A stretch of 47,966 nucleotides of DNA from CAYSLA01 sp964431685 (GTDB lineage: Bacteria; Armatimonadota; UBA5829): contig CAYSLA010000006.1 in the NCBI GenBank assembly GCA_964431685.1, forward strand, positions 1 through 47,966, given 5' to 3'. Numbering within the stretch: the first letter of the stretch is position 1; each line of letters starts with the position of its first letter. The notes under the pieces were generated by a model. The model was not told the DNA's origin. It was given only the letters and a program-made list of their open reading frames with translations, and did not search any database. Below are positions 25,443 to 33,686 of this stretch, one piece after another. The translations under genes and the position numbers were made by a program.

Positions 25443-26864
25443 ATGGCAACAACACCTAGCCCCGGAAACAGTATAAACCTCAGACTCAGATATCCCAATG
25501 TCACTGGCGCTCTTTCCAAGCTGGCCAAGGCCATCTCCGACGCAGGCGGCAGCATCGGTTCAATCGAAGTGATCGATTCCGACCGGACTCACATTACACG
25601 CGACATCGTTGTGGACACGACCGGAGAGCAGCAGGCCCAGTACATACTCGACGCGGTGCAGGCTGTGCCCCTTGTGCAGGTGTTGGAGTACTATGACCGC
25701 ACGTTTAGACTGCACGAAGGCGGCAAACTGGAGGTCATCTCCAAGACCCGCCTAACTGACTACGTCGACCTGTCAATGGCATATACACCTGGGGTGGCGC
25801 GTGTCTGTACCGCGATTCAGAAAGACCCTTCGCTCGCACGTGAATACACCATCCGCAGGAACACGGTTGGGATAGTGACCGACGGAACAGCGGTGCTCGG
25901 GCTTGGAGACATCGGAGCGTTAGCATCGCTTCCGGTGATGGAAGGCAAGGCAGTCCTGTTCAAGGAATTTGGAGGGGTCAACGCGTTCCCGGTATGTATT
26001 GATACGAAAGACCCCGAAGTCCTGCTGGAATGTGCAAGGGCGACAGCAGTGCAGTACGGCGGCATCAACCTCGAGGACATCGCTGCGCCTGTGTGCTTTG
26101 ATATCGAGCGTAGGCTGACCCAGGCGGTCGACATTCCGGTCTTTCACGACGACCAGCACGGAACCGCCGTGGTTGTCGGGGCGGCGTTCGTTAACGCCGT
26201 TAAGGTGACGGGCAAGAATCCGTCAGAGATGCGGGCGGTGGTCTGCGGGGCAGGGGCAGCGGGGGTTGCCTGCTCGAGGGCGCTGCTTGACCTGGGTATT
26301 GGCGACATTGTGGTGTGTGACAGGGGCGGGGCGATATATCGTGGCCGCGAGAGACTCACCAGCGCCAAGAGCTGGCTGGCCGATTGCACAAACAAAGACA
26401 ACATCCAGGGCTCTCCCGCCGATGTTCTAAGAGGCGCCGACCTGTTCCTGGGACTATCAGGTCCCAATATACTCACTGGAGAAGACATTCGCCGGATGGC
26501 CGCGGAGCCCATAGTGTTCGCACTGAGCAACCCGACCCCTGAGGTTCCTCCTGAGGAGGTGGCCGGATACGCTTCGGTTATTGCCACGGGCAGAAGCGAC
26601 TACGCCAATCAGATTAACAACGTGCTTTGTTTCCCAGGCTTGTTCAGGGGTCTGCTGGAGAGCGGCGTTAAGAGGGTTACCAGGGAGATGCTCACTTCGG
26701 CAGCGCGGGCAATCGCGTCGGTCATAGGTGAAGACGAACTCAGGCCGGACTACATCATTCCGAGTCCGTTCAATGAGCTGGTTTCCCAGGCTGTGTCGGG
26801 GGTCGTGATGGACGTTGCGGCTGATCCGTCAGTTTCGCGGACACCGATCTACTTTGAGTTCTAG
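25443..26864 (+). CDS. NAD(P)-dependent malic enzyme with N-terminal ACT domain
   Basis: A 473-residue enzyme decarboxylating malate to pyruvate. Residues ~10-85 form an ACT-type regulatory domain (LRLRYPNVTGALSKLAKAISDAGGSI, then a second strand-helix unit ending VLEYYDRTF). The catalytic domain follows: DLSMAYTPGVARVC, GIVTDGTAVLGLGDIG, GKAVLFKEFGGVNAFP, FDIERRLTQ, PVFHDDQHGTAVV (metal-binding), the Rossmann AVVCGAGAAGVACSRALLDLG, and FALSNPTPEVPPEE. The short prokaryotic type without a phosphotransacetylase tail. ATG 25443 has AAAGGA 6-7 bases upstream; the upstream extension overlaps a repeat. An ACT domain suggests allosteric control by an amino acid or similar ligand. Confidence 0.93.
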   Translation: MATTPSPGNSINLRLRYPNVTGALSKLAKAISDAGGSIGSIEVIDSDRTHITRDIVVDTTGEQQAQYILDAVQAVPLVQVLEYYDRTFRLHEGGKLEVISKTRLTDYVDLSMAYTPGVARVCTAIQKDPSLAREYTIRRNTVGIVTDGTAVLGLGDIGALASLPVMEGKAVLFKEFGGVNAFPVCIDTKDPEVLLECARATAVQYGGINLEDIAAPVCFDIERRLTQAVDIPVFHDDQHGTAVVVGAAFVNAVKVTGKNPSEMRAVVCGAGAAGVACSRALLDLGIGDIVVCDRGGAIYRGRERLTSAKSWLADCTNKDNIQGSPADVLRGADLFLGLSGPNILTGEDIRRMAAEPIVFALSNPTPEVPPEEVAGYASVIATGRSDYANQINNVLCFPGLFRGLLESGVKRVTREMLTSAARAIASVIGEDELRPDYIIPSPFNELVSQAVSGVVMDVAADPSVSRTPIYFEF

Positions 26865-26880
26865 GAAAGTCGGGGTGGAT

Positions 26881-28629
26881 ATGAGGATGCTTGCCGAGTT
26901 TGCTGCCGTTTGCGTGATGCTGTCTGTTGTCTGCGGCCTGGCCTGGGCGGCTGTCCCGCTTGCTGACCTGCCTGAGGCCGAAAGGCAGATCGCTAACGAT
27001 GTCGACCCCTGGGGGCTTGCTTTCGCTGATCAGGTTACGCGGTTCAAGAGTGCCTACGCTCAGGCTTCTGGGACGGGCCCGGCCGAATACGTGCTTGGTT
27101 ACGAGACAGGGCTTACCAAGGTTTTCCGGAACAAGTACTGGTTCCGGGGAAAGCTGGGATCGGAGGCTGGTCTTGTTTGCGCAGGCAACGAACACGAGAA
27201 CCTGCAGATTGCGGTCATCCCCGACATGGGAAAATCGCTTAGAGGCGTGACGCTTGCAGTCGGCGATCTGGTCGGGCCCAAGTCATCAATTCCGGCTGAC
27301 TCCATCAAAATCTACCGGGTGGGCTACGTCAAGACTCACGCATCCGCCTACCCGGTGGCACACGTCGGATACTGGCCCGATCCTCTGCTTCCCAACTCTT
27401 CTATTGACGTCTCCGGCACCGACCTGGGTCTGTTCTGGCTGGATGTCCATGTGCCTGCACATACTCCCGCCGGGATGTACAAGGGCGTTGCGACTGTCGC
27501 CTGCACCGGACTGGACAAACGCGAGCTTGCCTTGAACGTGCAGGTGCTGCCGTTCTCCTTGCCCAAACGGGTGCAGATGCCCATGTCAGTCTGGGTTCAG
27601 AAGTCGAATCCCTGGGGACCGATGATGGACGGTGAATTCAAGGCCTTGTGTATGGAATACCTGGATCACGGCATCGATCCGGTGAGTTCGTGGAGCGCTC
27701 TGACTGACCCCGACAAGCCGGAAACCGGCGATGAGCATATGCGGGACTTTCTTGCGGCTGGCCAGATGTTCTTTGATGTACCCAGGGCCTGGTTGGAGAA
27801 ACCGGATCTGATGAAGCACCTGCGAGACATGAAGTGGATGGACAAGGCCATAGTCTACGGCGCGATGGATGAGCCGCCGACCGAGGCATTCGAGGCTACA
27901 GTAGTGCCGGACACGGAGAGAATCCGCAAGATGGCGCCCGCACCTCGCGTATACCTTGCGTCAGGCTTTCACAATGGAATCGACCGAGGCCTGGATATAT
28001 GGATGACGGATCTCTCCACTGACAACGGCATTGAGTTCGCTGCGGCAAACCGCGGCAATGCGGAGTTGTGGAGCTACTACTGCCATCTGCCGATCAATGT
28101 GGACTTCCACCAGCCGATGGTTGACGCGCCCAACATGCTCATAGACAACCCTGCCATTGAGCACAGGCTGGCTTACTGGATCGCCTGGAAATACGGCATC
28201 AAGGGAATGTTTGTCTGGGCGGGCAACCACGAATGGTTTGGGGAGGACAAGCCGGACTGGGCAGACCACGAGTGGCTGCTTAAGACCCCTGCGCAGAAGT
28301 TGACCTATCCTTACGCTGGACTGCACAACGGAAACGGCTTCCTCATCTATCCGGGCCCGCACCCCAGCGTCCGTATGAAAGTGTTGCGGGATGGCATAGA
28401 GGACTACGGATACCTGCAACTCCTGCGGGACAACCTCAAACGCCTCACGACGAAAGACCGCGCCGAAGCCAGAGGCATTCTGGCCGTGCCACAGAGTGTT
28501 ATCATGAACCCACACTACTTCAGCCGGAATCCTCAGGACATGCTGAGCGTACGATCTCGCGCCAGCGCTCTGCTTGTGAAGGCTTTCGCCGTGCCACCTT
28601 CTGACGACCATGAGATGATGGATCACTAG
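26881..28629 (+). CDS. Secreted DUF4091-type protein, probable glycan-associated
   Basis: A 582-residue exported protein with a signal peptide (MRMLAEFAAVCVMLSVVCGLAWA). An N-terminal beta-sandwich (about 50-240, with GLFWLDVHVPAHTPAGMYKGVATV) is followed by a barrel-like domain with YGAMDEPP (about 325) and IWMTDL. The C-terminal block WKYGIKGMFVWAGNHEW, GNGFLIYPGP and SVRMKVLRDGIEDYGYLQLL is the DUF4091 signature. Members resemble glycoside hydrolases and sit in polysaccharide clusters, but I know of no defined activity. The Asp-Glu in AMDEPP is a candidate acid pair. The start ATG 26881 lies 16 bases after the malic enzyme stop, so read-through from that gene is possible. Confidence 0.85.
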   Translation: MRMLAEFAAVCVMLSVVCGLAWAAVPLADLPEAERQIANDVDPWGLAFADQVTRFKSAYAQASGTGPAEYVLGYETGLTKVFRNKYWFRGKLGSEAGLVCAGNEHENLQIAVIPDMGKSLRGVTLAVGDLVGPKSSIPADSIKIYRVGYVKTHASAYPVAHVGYWPDPLLPNSSIDVSGTDLGLFWLDVHVPAHTPAGMYKGVATVACTGLDKRELALNVQVLPFSLPKRVQMPMSVWVQKSNPWGPMMDGEFKALCMEYLDHGIDPVSSWSALTDPDKPETGDEHMRDFLAAGQMFFDVPRAWLEKPDLMKHLRDMKWMDKAIVYGAMDEPPTEAFEATVVPDTERIRKMAPAPRVYLASGFHNGIDRGLDIWMTDLSTDNGIEFAAANRGNAELWSYYCHLPINVDFHQPMVDAPNMLIDNPAIEHRLAYWIAWKYGIKGMFVWAGNHEWFGEDKPDWADHEWLLKTPAQKLTYPYAGLHNGNGFLIYPGPHPSVRMKVLRDGIEDYGYLQLLRDNLKRLTTKDRAEARGILAVPQSVIMNPHYFSRNPQDMLSVRSRASALLVKAFAVPPSDDHEMMDH

Positions 28630-28702
28630 CTCGCACTACTACGCAACAAGCGCCTGATGGGTCGCAGTGAATATCCGGCAGCTTGACTTAGGGCCAGGGT
28701 TA

Positions 28703-28744
28703 CATCGTGCCCCATCCGGTGACACGATGACAAAGGTGGGGCAC
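28703..28744 (+). promoter_or_regulatory. Two mutually exclusive hairpins (attenuator-like)
   Basis: Stem A pairs CATCGTG (28703-28709) with CACGATG (28723-28729). Stem B pairs GTGCCCCA (28707-28714) with TGGGGCAC (28737-28744). They share GTG at 28707-28709 and cannot coexist. Both are perfect. This is the geometry of an attenuator or riboswitch expression platform, but no U-tract follows and no ligand-binding core is recognised; a nested repeat element is the alternative. Confidence 0.35.
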
Positions 28745-28826
28745 AATCCCATAATCGTGGATGATCGCTGATGCAAAGCCATACCTTGTGGGCACGGCTT
28801 GAGCTTGCGCTACTTACTTAGTCTAC

Positions 28827-28856
28827 TTGACGTAACCTCATGCGTGTCGCTAAACT
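28827..28856 (+). promoter_or_regulatory. Promoter candidate for the first Gfo/Idh/MocA gene
   Basis: TTGACG (28827-28832), an 18-base spacer and TAAACT (28851-28856), giving a leader of about 100 bases to the ATG at 28964, which has AGGAG (CCAGGAGATTCTT) upstream. Confidence 0.4.
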
Positions 28857-28963
28857 AGACTATGGGCTGGGGCAAACAGACGCATACTGTGATTGTGATT
28901 TGACTACTTCACGGTTACAACTTTTGCGAGAAACCAATTTGTACGTGCAACCAGGAGATTCTT

Positions 28964-29926
28964 ATGAGCCTGCTACCGTTCGGAAATCGTGACATCCGCA
29001 TTGCCATGCTTGGTATGGTGGACGGCAACGGCCATCCATATTCGTGGAGCGCCATGTTCAATGGCTATGACCGAGAAGTTATGGCGGATTGCCCTTTCGC
29101 GGGAATCCCGGCTTATCTGAACAAGGAGCCGGAGTCGAGTTTTGGCATAGCGGGTGCCCACGTGACCCACGTGTGGACAGACGACCCCGCTGACGCTCTC
29201 GGCGTGTCCAAGGCCTCGCTCGTGCCGCACGTTGTCGAGCGTGCTGAAGATGTTATCGGCGAGGTGGACGCTGTGATTGTGGCGACTGACAAAGGACACG
29301 AACACGTAGCCCGTTGCCGGCCGTTCGTCGAAGCTGGCTTGCCGGTCTTTGTTGACAAGCCGCTGGTGGACAATGAAGAAGACCTGAAGACGTTCGTCGG
29401 CTGGGTTCGGGACGGCGCGGCGATTATGTCGTCGAGTTGTATGCGCTACTGCAAAGAATATGCGCCGTACCGGATGTCCACAAACGATCTCGGGGAGTTG
29501 CGGTTTGTGGGTGTGACCACTCCGAAAACGTGGGAGCGCTACGGCATACACGCGCTTGAGGGGATCTACCCAATCCTCGGGCCGGGGTTCATCTCGGCAC
29601 GCAACACCGGGACGTTGACCCGGAACGTTGTTCACCTCACCCACGAACGCGGCGCGGACGCAGTCGTCGTCGCCACGAGCGATATGTACGGCGCTTTTGC
29701 CTGTCTGCAAATATGCGGCACGGCCGGCTACGCCCAGACTGCGCTGAGCGACACATTCTATTCGTTTAAGGCGCAGTTGGTGGCGTTCGTGGATTTCCTT
29801 CGCACGGGCGTTCGGCCGTTTCCTTTCGAGGAGACTGTGGAACTGATGAAGATAGTGATTGCCGGCATTCGCAGTCGGGAGCAGGGTGGATGTGAGATCA
29901 ACCTTGCAGACATCCGGACCGACTGA
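28964..29926 (+). CDS. Gfo/Idh/MocA-family oxidoreductase
   Basis: A 320-residue NAD(P)-dependent oxidoreductase-like protein. The Rossmann fold is recognisable from RIAMLGMVDGNGHPYSW, DAVIVATDKGHEHVA and the family signature FVEAGLPVFVDKPLVDN with its catalytic-region Lys (EKP/DKP motif). The middle region SSSCMRYCKEY and the C-terminal beta-sheet domain (GAFACLQICGTAGYAQ, then TFYSFKAQLVAFVDFLRTG) follow. The classical GxGxxG is replaced by GMVDGNG, so nucleotide binding may be altered. The C-terminal domain is shorter than in the second Gfo/Idh protein at 31587. These enzymes oxidise or isomerise sugars and inositols; the substrate is unknown. First gene of the presumed catabolic region. 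Confidence 0.85.
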   Translation: MSLLPFGNRDIRIAMLGMVDGNGHPYSWSAMFNGYDREVMADCPFAGIPAYLNKEPESSFGIAGAHVTHVWTDDPADALGVSKASLVPHVVERAEDVIGEVDAVIVATDKGHEHVARCRPFVEAGLPVFVDKPLVDNEEDLKTFVGWVRDGAAIMSSSCMRYCKEYAPYRMSTNDLGELRFVGVTTPKTWERYGIHALEGIYPILGPGFISARNTGTLTRNVVHLTHERGADAVVVATSDMYGAFACLQICGTAGYAQTALSDTFYSFKAQLVAFVDFLRTGVRPFPFEETVELMKIVIAGIRSREQGGCEINLADIRTD

Positions 29927-29977
29927 TGAGATAGGGTATTTCGGAAGCAATCTGTTGCGGCATCCCGGATCCACCTA

Positions 29978-30021
29978 ACCTCCCCCTAACCCCCTCCGAA
30001 ACGGAGGGGGGAGGGGGAGGT
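29978..30021. repeat. ACCTCCCCCTAACCC palindrome, copy 2
   Basis: Left arm 29978-29998 identical to the copy at 24259, AAA loop, right arm 30002-30021 with TT lost. Located between the first Gfo/Idh gene and the toxin-antitoxin pair. Confidence 0.85.
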
Positions 30022-30091
30022 GTTCCGGCGCTGTGGGGTACTCGGCAGGCCAAAGTAGCGGATATACTAGAAAGCCGACCGGAGGCTACGA

Positions 30092-30382
30092 ATGGACGTG
30101 AGACATCTTCTCGAGGCAAGACGCAGCGATATCTTGCGGATTGCTGCGGCTCATCGTGTGTCTAACTTGAGGGTTTTTGGATCTGTCGCCCGTGGTGAGT
30201 GCGATGATGAAAGCGATATCGATTTTCTTGTTGAACTGGGGCCGGGATGCGGCCTGTTGGAGCACGCTGCCTTGGTTCGCGAGCTTCAGGAGTTGCTGGG
30301 GCGCAAAGTGGACATTGTAAGTGACAGGGGGCTTCGCGAGAGAATCAGAGATCGCGTTCTGCGTGAGGCGGTGCCCTTGTGA
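30092..30382 (+). CDS. mntA: MntA-type minimal nucleotidyltransferase antitoxin
   Basis: A 96-residue protein with the MNT fold: VFGSVARGECDDESDIDFLVEL gives the GSxxRG...SDID metal-binding aspartates (about residues 31-52), and GRKVDIVSD a third acidic position. Family proteins transfer AMP to a Tyr on the partner HepT toxin. GGAGG lies before the ATG, and TATACT at 30063-30068 may be its -10. The stop overlaps the start of the HEPN gene (GTGA), the standard mntA-hepT arrangement. It appears intact. Confidence 0.85.
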   Translation: MDVRHLLEARRSDILRIAAAHRVSNLRVFGSVARGECDDESDIDFLVELGPGCGLLEHAALVRELQELLGRKVDIVSDRGLRERIRDRVLREAVPL

Positions 30383-30710
30383 GAGACGATCGCGACAAGC
30401 TCTTGGATATGCTGGAGGCAATCGAGAAGATCGAGGAGCGCACGGGAGGCGGTAAGGACGCATTCCGGCGCGATGAGATGATTCAAGTGTGGGTCCTCTA
30501 TCACGTGCAGGTGATTGGGGAAGCTGCCAGCAGGATATCGGCGGAGTTGCGAATCGAAACAAGCACGTGCCGTGGGCGGACATTGTGTCGATGCGAAATG
30601 TGGTCGTGCATCACTACTTTGGCGTTGATATGGATCAAATATGGGATGCGGTGACCAATGATCTGCCCTCCCTGAAGACCTGGGCAATGCAGATGCTTGA
30701 GGATGCGTAA
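30379..30710 (+). pseudogene. hepT: HepT-type HEPN toxin, frameshifted
   Basis: The first frame (GTG 30379) gives RDDRDKLLDMLEAIEKIEERTG...VIGEAASRISAELR, the N-terminal helices of a DUF86/HEPN protein. A shift near 30550-30560 moves the rest to another frame, which reads HVPWADIVSMRNVVVHHYFGVDMDQIWDAV and ends at 30710. The active-site Rx4HxY motif is present in RNVVVHHY. So the toxin gene is complete apart from one small indel, which inactivates it or is an assembly error. In intact systems the toxin is an RNase neutralised by AMPylation of the motif tyrosine. Confidence 0.75.
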
Positions 30711-30810
30711 AGCCCAGATACACCGAACGAGATTTCGGCTTGTGCTGTGCTGTCAGGACAGAGACAACCTGGCACATTAATATCGAAGATAACGACTTGA
30801 GGAGACAAAA

Positions 30811-31590
30811 ATGAGTATTCTGGACAGGTTTTCGCTGAAGGGGAAGGTTGTGCTGATAACTGGGGGGGCTGGATTGTACGGACGCCAGATCGTGCGCGCC
30901 TGCGCCGAGGCCGGCGCCAGAACCTACATGGCCTCCCGGAACCTGGAATCTCTGGAGAAAGTCGCCCAGGAGCATCGCGAACTTGGTCAGGATGTTCGGG
31001 CTTTGCGGATGGATCAGGGCGAGGAAGCGTCGATTCTGGCTGCCAGGGATGCGATAGTTGGGGAGAGCGGTCATATCGACGTTCTGGTGAACAACGCAGT
31101 CGCCAGGCCGGTGAAGAAAGGCTACTTCGACGACGCCGCAGCAATTGATGAAAGCATGAGGATTAACGGCACCGGTGTGATTATTGTCACACGTGTCATG
31201 GGTGAAATCATGAGCGACGGAGGGTCGATCATCAACATCGGATCCATAATGGGTCTGATCGGGCTGGAACCGCTAAACTACCGAGGCACGGACATGAGTG
31301 GCTGGTATCCGGACTACTTCTTCCACAAAGGCGGGATGGCGAACCTGACACGTTTCCTTGCGAGTTACTATGGGCCTCGCGGCATTCGCTGCAACTGTGT
31401 TCACCCCGGCGGGCTGCAGACTCCGGATCATCCTGAGGCGTTCGTGCACAACTACAGCGAACGCACCTGCCTCGGACGTATGGCCAACGATACGGACCTC
31501 GAGGGAATGATTGTTTTCCTTGCGTCGGATGCTTCCGTCTACGTGACCGGCGCCAACATCCCTCTGGACGGGGGGTACACAGCCAAGTGA
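30811..31590 (+). CDS. SDR-family oxidoreductase
   Basis: A 259-residue short-chain dehydrogenase. It has the cofactor motif VLITGGAGLYGRQIV (about 15-29), DVLVNNAVARP (NNA motif, about 91-101), IINIGSIMGL with the catalytic Ser, DYFFHKGGMANLTRFLA giving the YxxxK pair (about 170-174), and the C-terminal PGG-LQTPDHPEAF. MASRN at the second strand suggests NADP preference through the Arg. It oxidises or reduces a hydroxyl on a small molecule, here likely a sugar acid. GAGGAGAC lies before the ATG. The stop overlaps the start of the next gene (GTGA), so the two are co-translated. Confidence 0.9.
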   Translation: MSILDRFSLKGKVVLITGGAGLYGRQIVRACAEAGARTYMASRNLESLEKVAQEHRELGQDVRALRMDQGEEASILAARDAIVGESGHIDVLVNNAVARPVKKGYFDDAAAIDESMRINGTGVIIVTRVMGEIMSDGGSIINIGSIMGLIGLEPLNYRGTDMSGWYPDYFFHKGGMANLTRFLASYYGPRGIRCNCVHPGGLQTPDHPEAFVHNYSERTCLGRMANDTDLEGMIVFLASDASVYVTGANIPLDGGYTAK

Positions 31591-32609
31591 GCAGAGGAGA
31601 CTGTTCCACGAAGAAGCGAGTTCTGATTGTCGGCACCGGTGGCATCGGCAAGCGTCACGTCCGCGGGTTTCTGAAGACCGGGAGAGCGTCCCTGTCAGTG
31701 GTTGAGCCGGTATCCGACCGCCTCAAGGACGTGCTGGATAGCTACTCCATCGAAAAGGGTTACGCGGATTTGTCCGAAGTCGACTTCTCCACGGTTGACC
31801 TTGCCGTTATCTGCACACCGGCGAATGTTCACATCCCCCTGGCTCAACAGATCGCGGACCGTGGCGTGCCATTCCTGCTGGAGAAGCCGCTCTCCGTCAG
31901 TCTCGAGGGAGTCGACAGACTGATCCAGACAGTAGCCGAAAAACACATTACGGCACGGGTAGCATATGTGCGCCGCAGTTCGTACGAACTGATCGCTATG
32001 CACGAGCATGTTCAGAGCGGAAAGATTGGCAATCTGCGGACGTGCTATATGAACGCCTCACAGGAGTTCCCGAAGTACCGGCCCGACTACCGCGAGACCT
32101 ACTACGCGCGCGAGGCGATGGGCGGCGGTGCGATTCTGGACGGGGCCAGCCATTTCTTGGACGTGCTGGTCTGGTTCTTTGGGCGGCCCACCGAGGTTGC
32201 GGCTATGTACGACCGTCTCGAACTGACCGGGGTTGAGTGCGAGGATTCGTGCCTGATTTCGGTGCGTTTTGAATGTGGGGGTATGGCCCAGATCACGATG
32301 AACCAGTTCCAGAAGCCCAACGTTGCCACCATTGAGTTGATCGGCACTCAGGGGAACCTGCTGATGGAACATAGCAGGGTGAAATTTGCCGCGGACGATT
32401 CGGGGCAGTGGGAGACTCACGACTACATGGAGGGCATGACGCCGCTCGAGGCTCACGAGAATCGCTTCCGGATGCAGGCCGACATGATGCTCGATACGAT
32501 CGAGGGCCGACCCGATCACCTCAGCACGTTGGAAGACGCCAGGTTGAGTCTTCTGATGGCTTTGGCTGCCAAGGAATCCTACAAGACAAAACGAATCGTT
32601 GCAATCTGA
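31587..32609 (+). CDS. Gfo/Idh/MocA-family oxidoreductase
   Basis: A 340-residue enzyme with a complete family pattern: VLIVGTGGIGKRHVRGF (GxGxxG), DLAVICTPANVHIPLA, the catalytic EKP in PFLLEKPLSVSLEGVD (about 101), AYVRRSSYELIAM, GGAILDGASHFLDVLVWFFG (His of the C-terminal active site), and ATIELIGTQGNLLME. The fold oxidises a sugar hydroxyl with NAD(P). GTG 31587 overlaps the SDR stop. An SDR plus Gfo/Idh pair is common in sugar-acid or inositol-like catabolism. A palindromic repeat (32624-32660) follows the stop and could terminate the transcript. Confidence 0.92.
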   Translation: MSRGDCSTKKRVLIVGTGGIGKRHVRGFLKTGRASLSVVEPVSDRLKDVLDSYSIEKGYADLSEVDFSTVDLAVICTPANVHIPLAQQIADRGVPFLLEKPLSVSLEGVDRLIQTVAEKHITARVAYVRRSSYELIAMHEHVQSGKIGNLRTCYMNASQEFPKYRPDYRETYYAREAMGGGAILDGASHFLDVLVWFFGRPTEVAAMYDRLELTGVECEDSCLISVRFECGGMAQITMNQFQKPNVATIELIGTQGNLLMEHSRVKFAADDSGQWETHDYMEGMTPLEAHENRFRMQADMMLDTIEGRPDHLSTLEDARLSLLMALAAKESYKTKRIVAI

Positions 32610-32623
32610 ACTTCAATAGCGTG

Positions 32624-32660
32624 ATGGGGCGCCCCTGAATCAAGTTCAGGGGTGCCCCAT
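32624..32660. repeat. ATGGGGCGCCCCTGAA palindrome, copy 1
   Basis: Arms ATGGGGCGCCCCTGAA (32624-32639) and TTCAGGGGTGCCCCAT (32645-32660), one mismatch, loop TCAAG. Related copies lie at 34815-34866, at 43128-43178 inside a gene and, in part, near the right end of the window. Confidence 0.85.
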
Positions 32661-32695
32661 AAGCAAATCCTGAGCGAGTTACAAGGAGTCTTACT

Positions 32696-33514
32696 ATGCA
32701 ATTCTCAATGCGTCCAAGCCGCGTTCTGCGGAAACTCAGGGACGGCGAAATCGTCAACTGTTTTAAGCTCAATCTGCCGGATATTCGCGCCGTCCAGATT
32801 GCCGCAAGTTTCGGATTTGACTGCCTGTGGAACTGCACGGAGCACGTCCCAAACGACCTCAGCGCTATCGAGGCTCAGGTCGCGGCGGCCAAGGCATACG
32901 ACGTGGACATAATGTGCCGGGTCAGGCGCGGCAGCTACAGTGACTACATTCTGCCGCTGGAACTCGATGCCGCGGGGATAATGGTCCCTCACATTATGAG
33001 TCTCGACGACGCTAAGAACGTCATTCGGATGTGTCGTTTCCACCCTATCGGACGACGCGCGGCTGACGGCGGCAACACTGACGCGATGTACTGTAACGTG
33101 CCTTTCGCCCAGTACGTTGAGCAGGCGAACCGGGAGCGGTTTATAGTCCTCCAGATTGAGGATCCCGAGCCTTTGGATCAGCTAGACGCTATTTGCGAAC
33201 TCGATGGGTTCGACGTGCTGTTGTTTGGCCCTGGAGATTTCAGTTGTGCGATAGGTTGTCCCGGCCAGATGGATCATCCGCTCATTACGGAGACGCGCGA
33301 GCGCGTAGTGAAAGTTGCCCGTGCTCACGGCAAGTTCGCTGCGGCTGTTGGCACCCTGGCCAACCGGCAGCAGTTGATCGATATGGGCTATCAGTTCATA
33401 AATGTCGGCGCCGATGTGGTCGGTCTTAGCAACTACTGTCGCGACATTGCTGCCGGATGTGGCATAGACACCGCTGACTCACTGGCCGGCTACTACGGTG
33501 GTAAGCGCGAATAG
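32696..33514 (+). CDS. HpcH/HpaI aldolase family protein
   Basis: A 272-residue class II aldolase-type protein. It has LRKLRDGEIVNCFKLNLPD, IAASFGFDCLWNCTEHVPND (the EH motif, with Asn-Cys in place of the usual Asp), AAGIMVPHIMSLDDAKNVIRMCRFHPIGRRAADGG, VLQIEDPEPLDQL with the metal-binding Glu and Asp, and GFDVLLFGPGDFSCAIG. Family enzymes split 2-keto-3-deoxy sugar acids into pyruvate and an aldehyde. AAGGAG 8 bases before the ATG. The CTEH variation may mean a different substrate or metal site. It directly follows the SDR and Gfo/Idh dehydrogenases that could produce such keto acids. Confidence 0.9.
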   Translation: MQFSMRPSRVLRKLRDGEIVNCFKLNLPDIRAVQIAASFGFDCLWNCTEHVPNDLSAIEAQVAAAKAYDVDIMCRVRRGSYSDYILPLELDAAGIMVPHIMSLDDAKNVIRMCRFHPIGRRAADGGNTDAMYCNVPFAQYVEQANRERFIVLQIEDPEPLDQLDAICELDGFDVLLFGPGDFSCAIGCPGQMDHPLITETRERVVKVARAHGKFAAAVGTLANRQQLIDMGYQFINVGADVVGLSNYCRDIAAGCGIDTADSLAGYYGGKRE

Positions 33515-33519
33515 CCCAA

Positions 33520-33594
33520 ACCTCCCCCTAACCCCCTCCGAAACGGAGGGGGGATAATCGCTCCCTCCCCTGGTAGGGGAGGGTTGGGGAGAGG
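33520..33594. repeat. ACCTCCCCCTAACCC palindrome, compound copy
   Basis: Left arm 33520-33540, AAA, right arm broken after CGGAGGGGGG (33544-33553). A second palindrome, CCCTCCCC-TGGT-AGGGGAGGG (33564-33582), and a GGGGAGAGGT end follow. It looks like one element inserted into or recombined with another. Confidence 0.75.
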
Positions 33595-33614
33595 TCTCCT
33601 GGGAGTGTTTCCTA

Positions 33615-33660
33615 TGCTTCGGGACAATCGTCCCGAAGCATAGACAATCGTCCCGAAGCA
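33615..33660. repeat. TGCTTCGGGACAATCG palindrome with duplicated arm
   Basis: TGCTTCGGGA-CAATCG-TCCCGAAGCA (33615-33640), then a tandem copy of the right part, ACAATCGTCCCGAAGCA (33644-33660). The core matches the palindromes at 166-190 and 6037-6094. It sits 27 bases before the sialidase-like gene. Confidence 0.75.
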
Positions 33661-33686
33661 TAGGCGAAGTTGAAGGAGTAAAGCAG

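Larger units (their letters stand above)
28630..28963. other. Intergenic region with promoter and alternative hairpins
   Basis: About 330 bases with no supported gene. It holds two mutually exclusive hairpins (28703-28744) and a promoter-like pair (28827-28856) before the first Gfo/Idh gene. Confidence 0.5.

Noticed and set aside
28973..29974. Minus-strand frame of 333 codons opposite the first Gfo/Idh gene
   Set aside because: Antisense shadow; the plus strand has the Rossmann and DKP motifs and a ribosome site.
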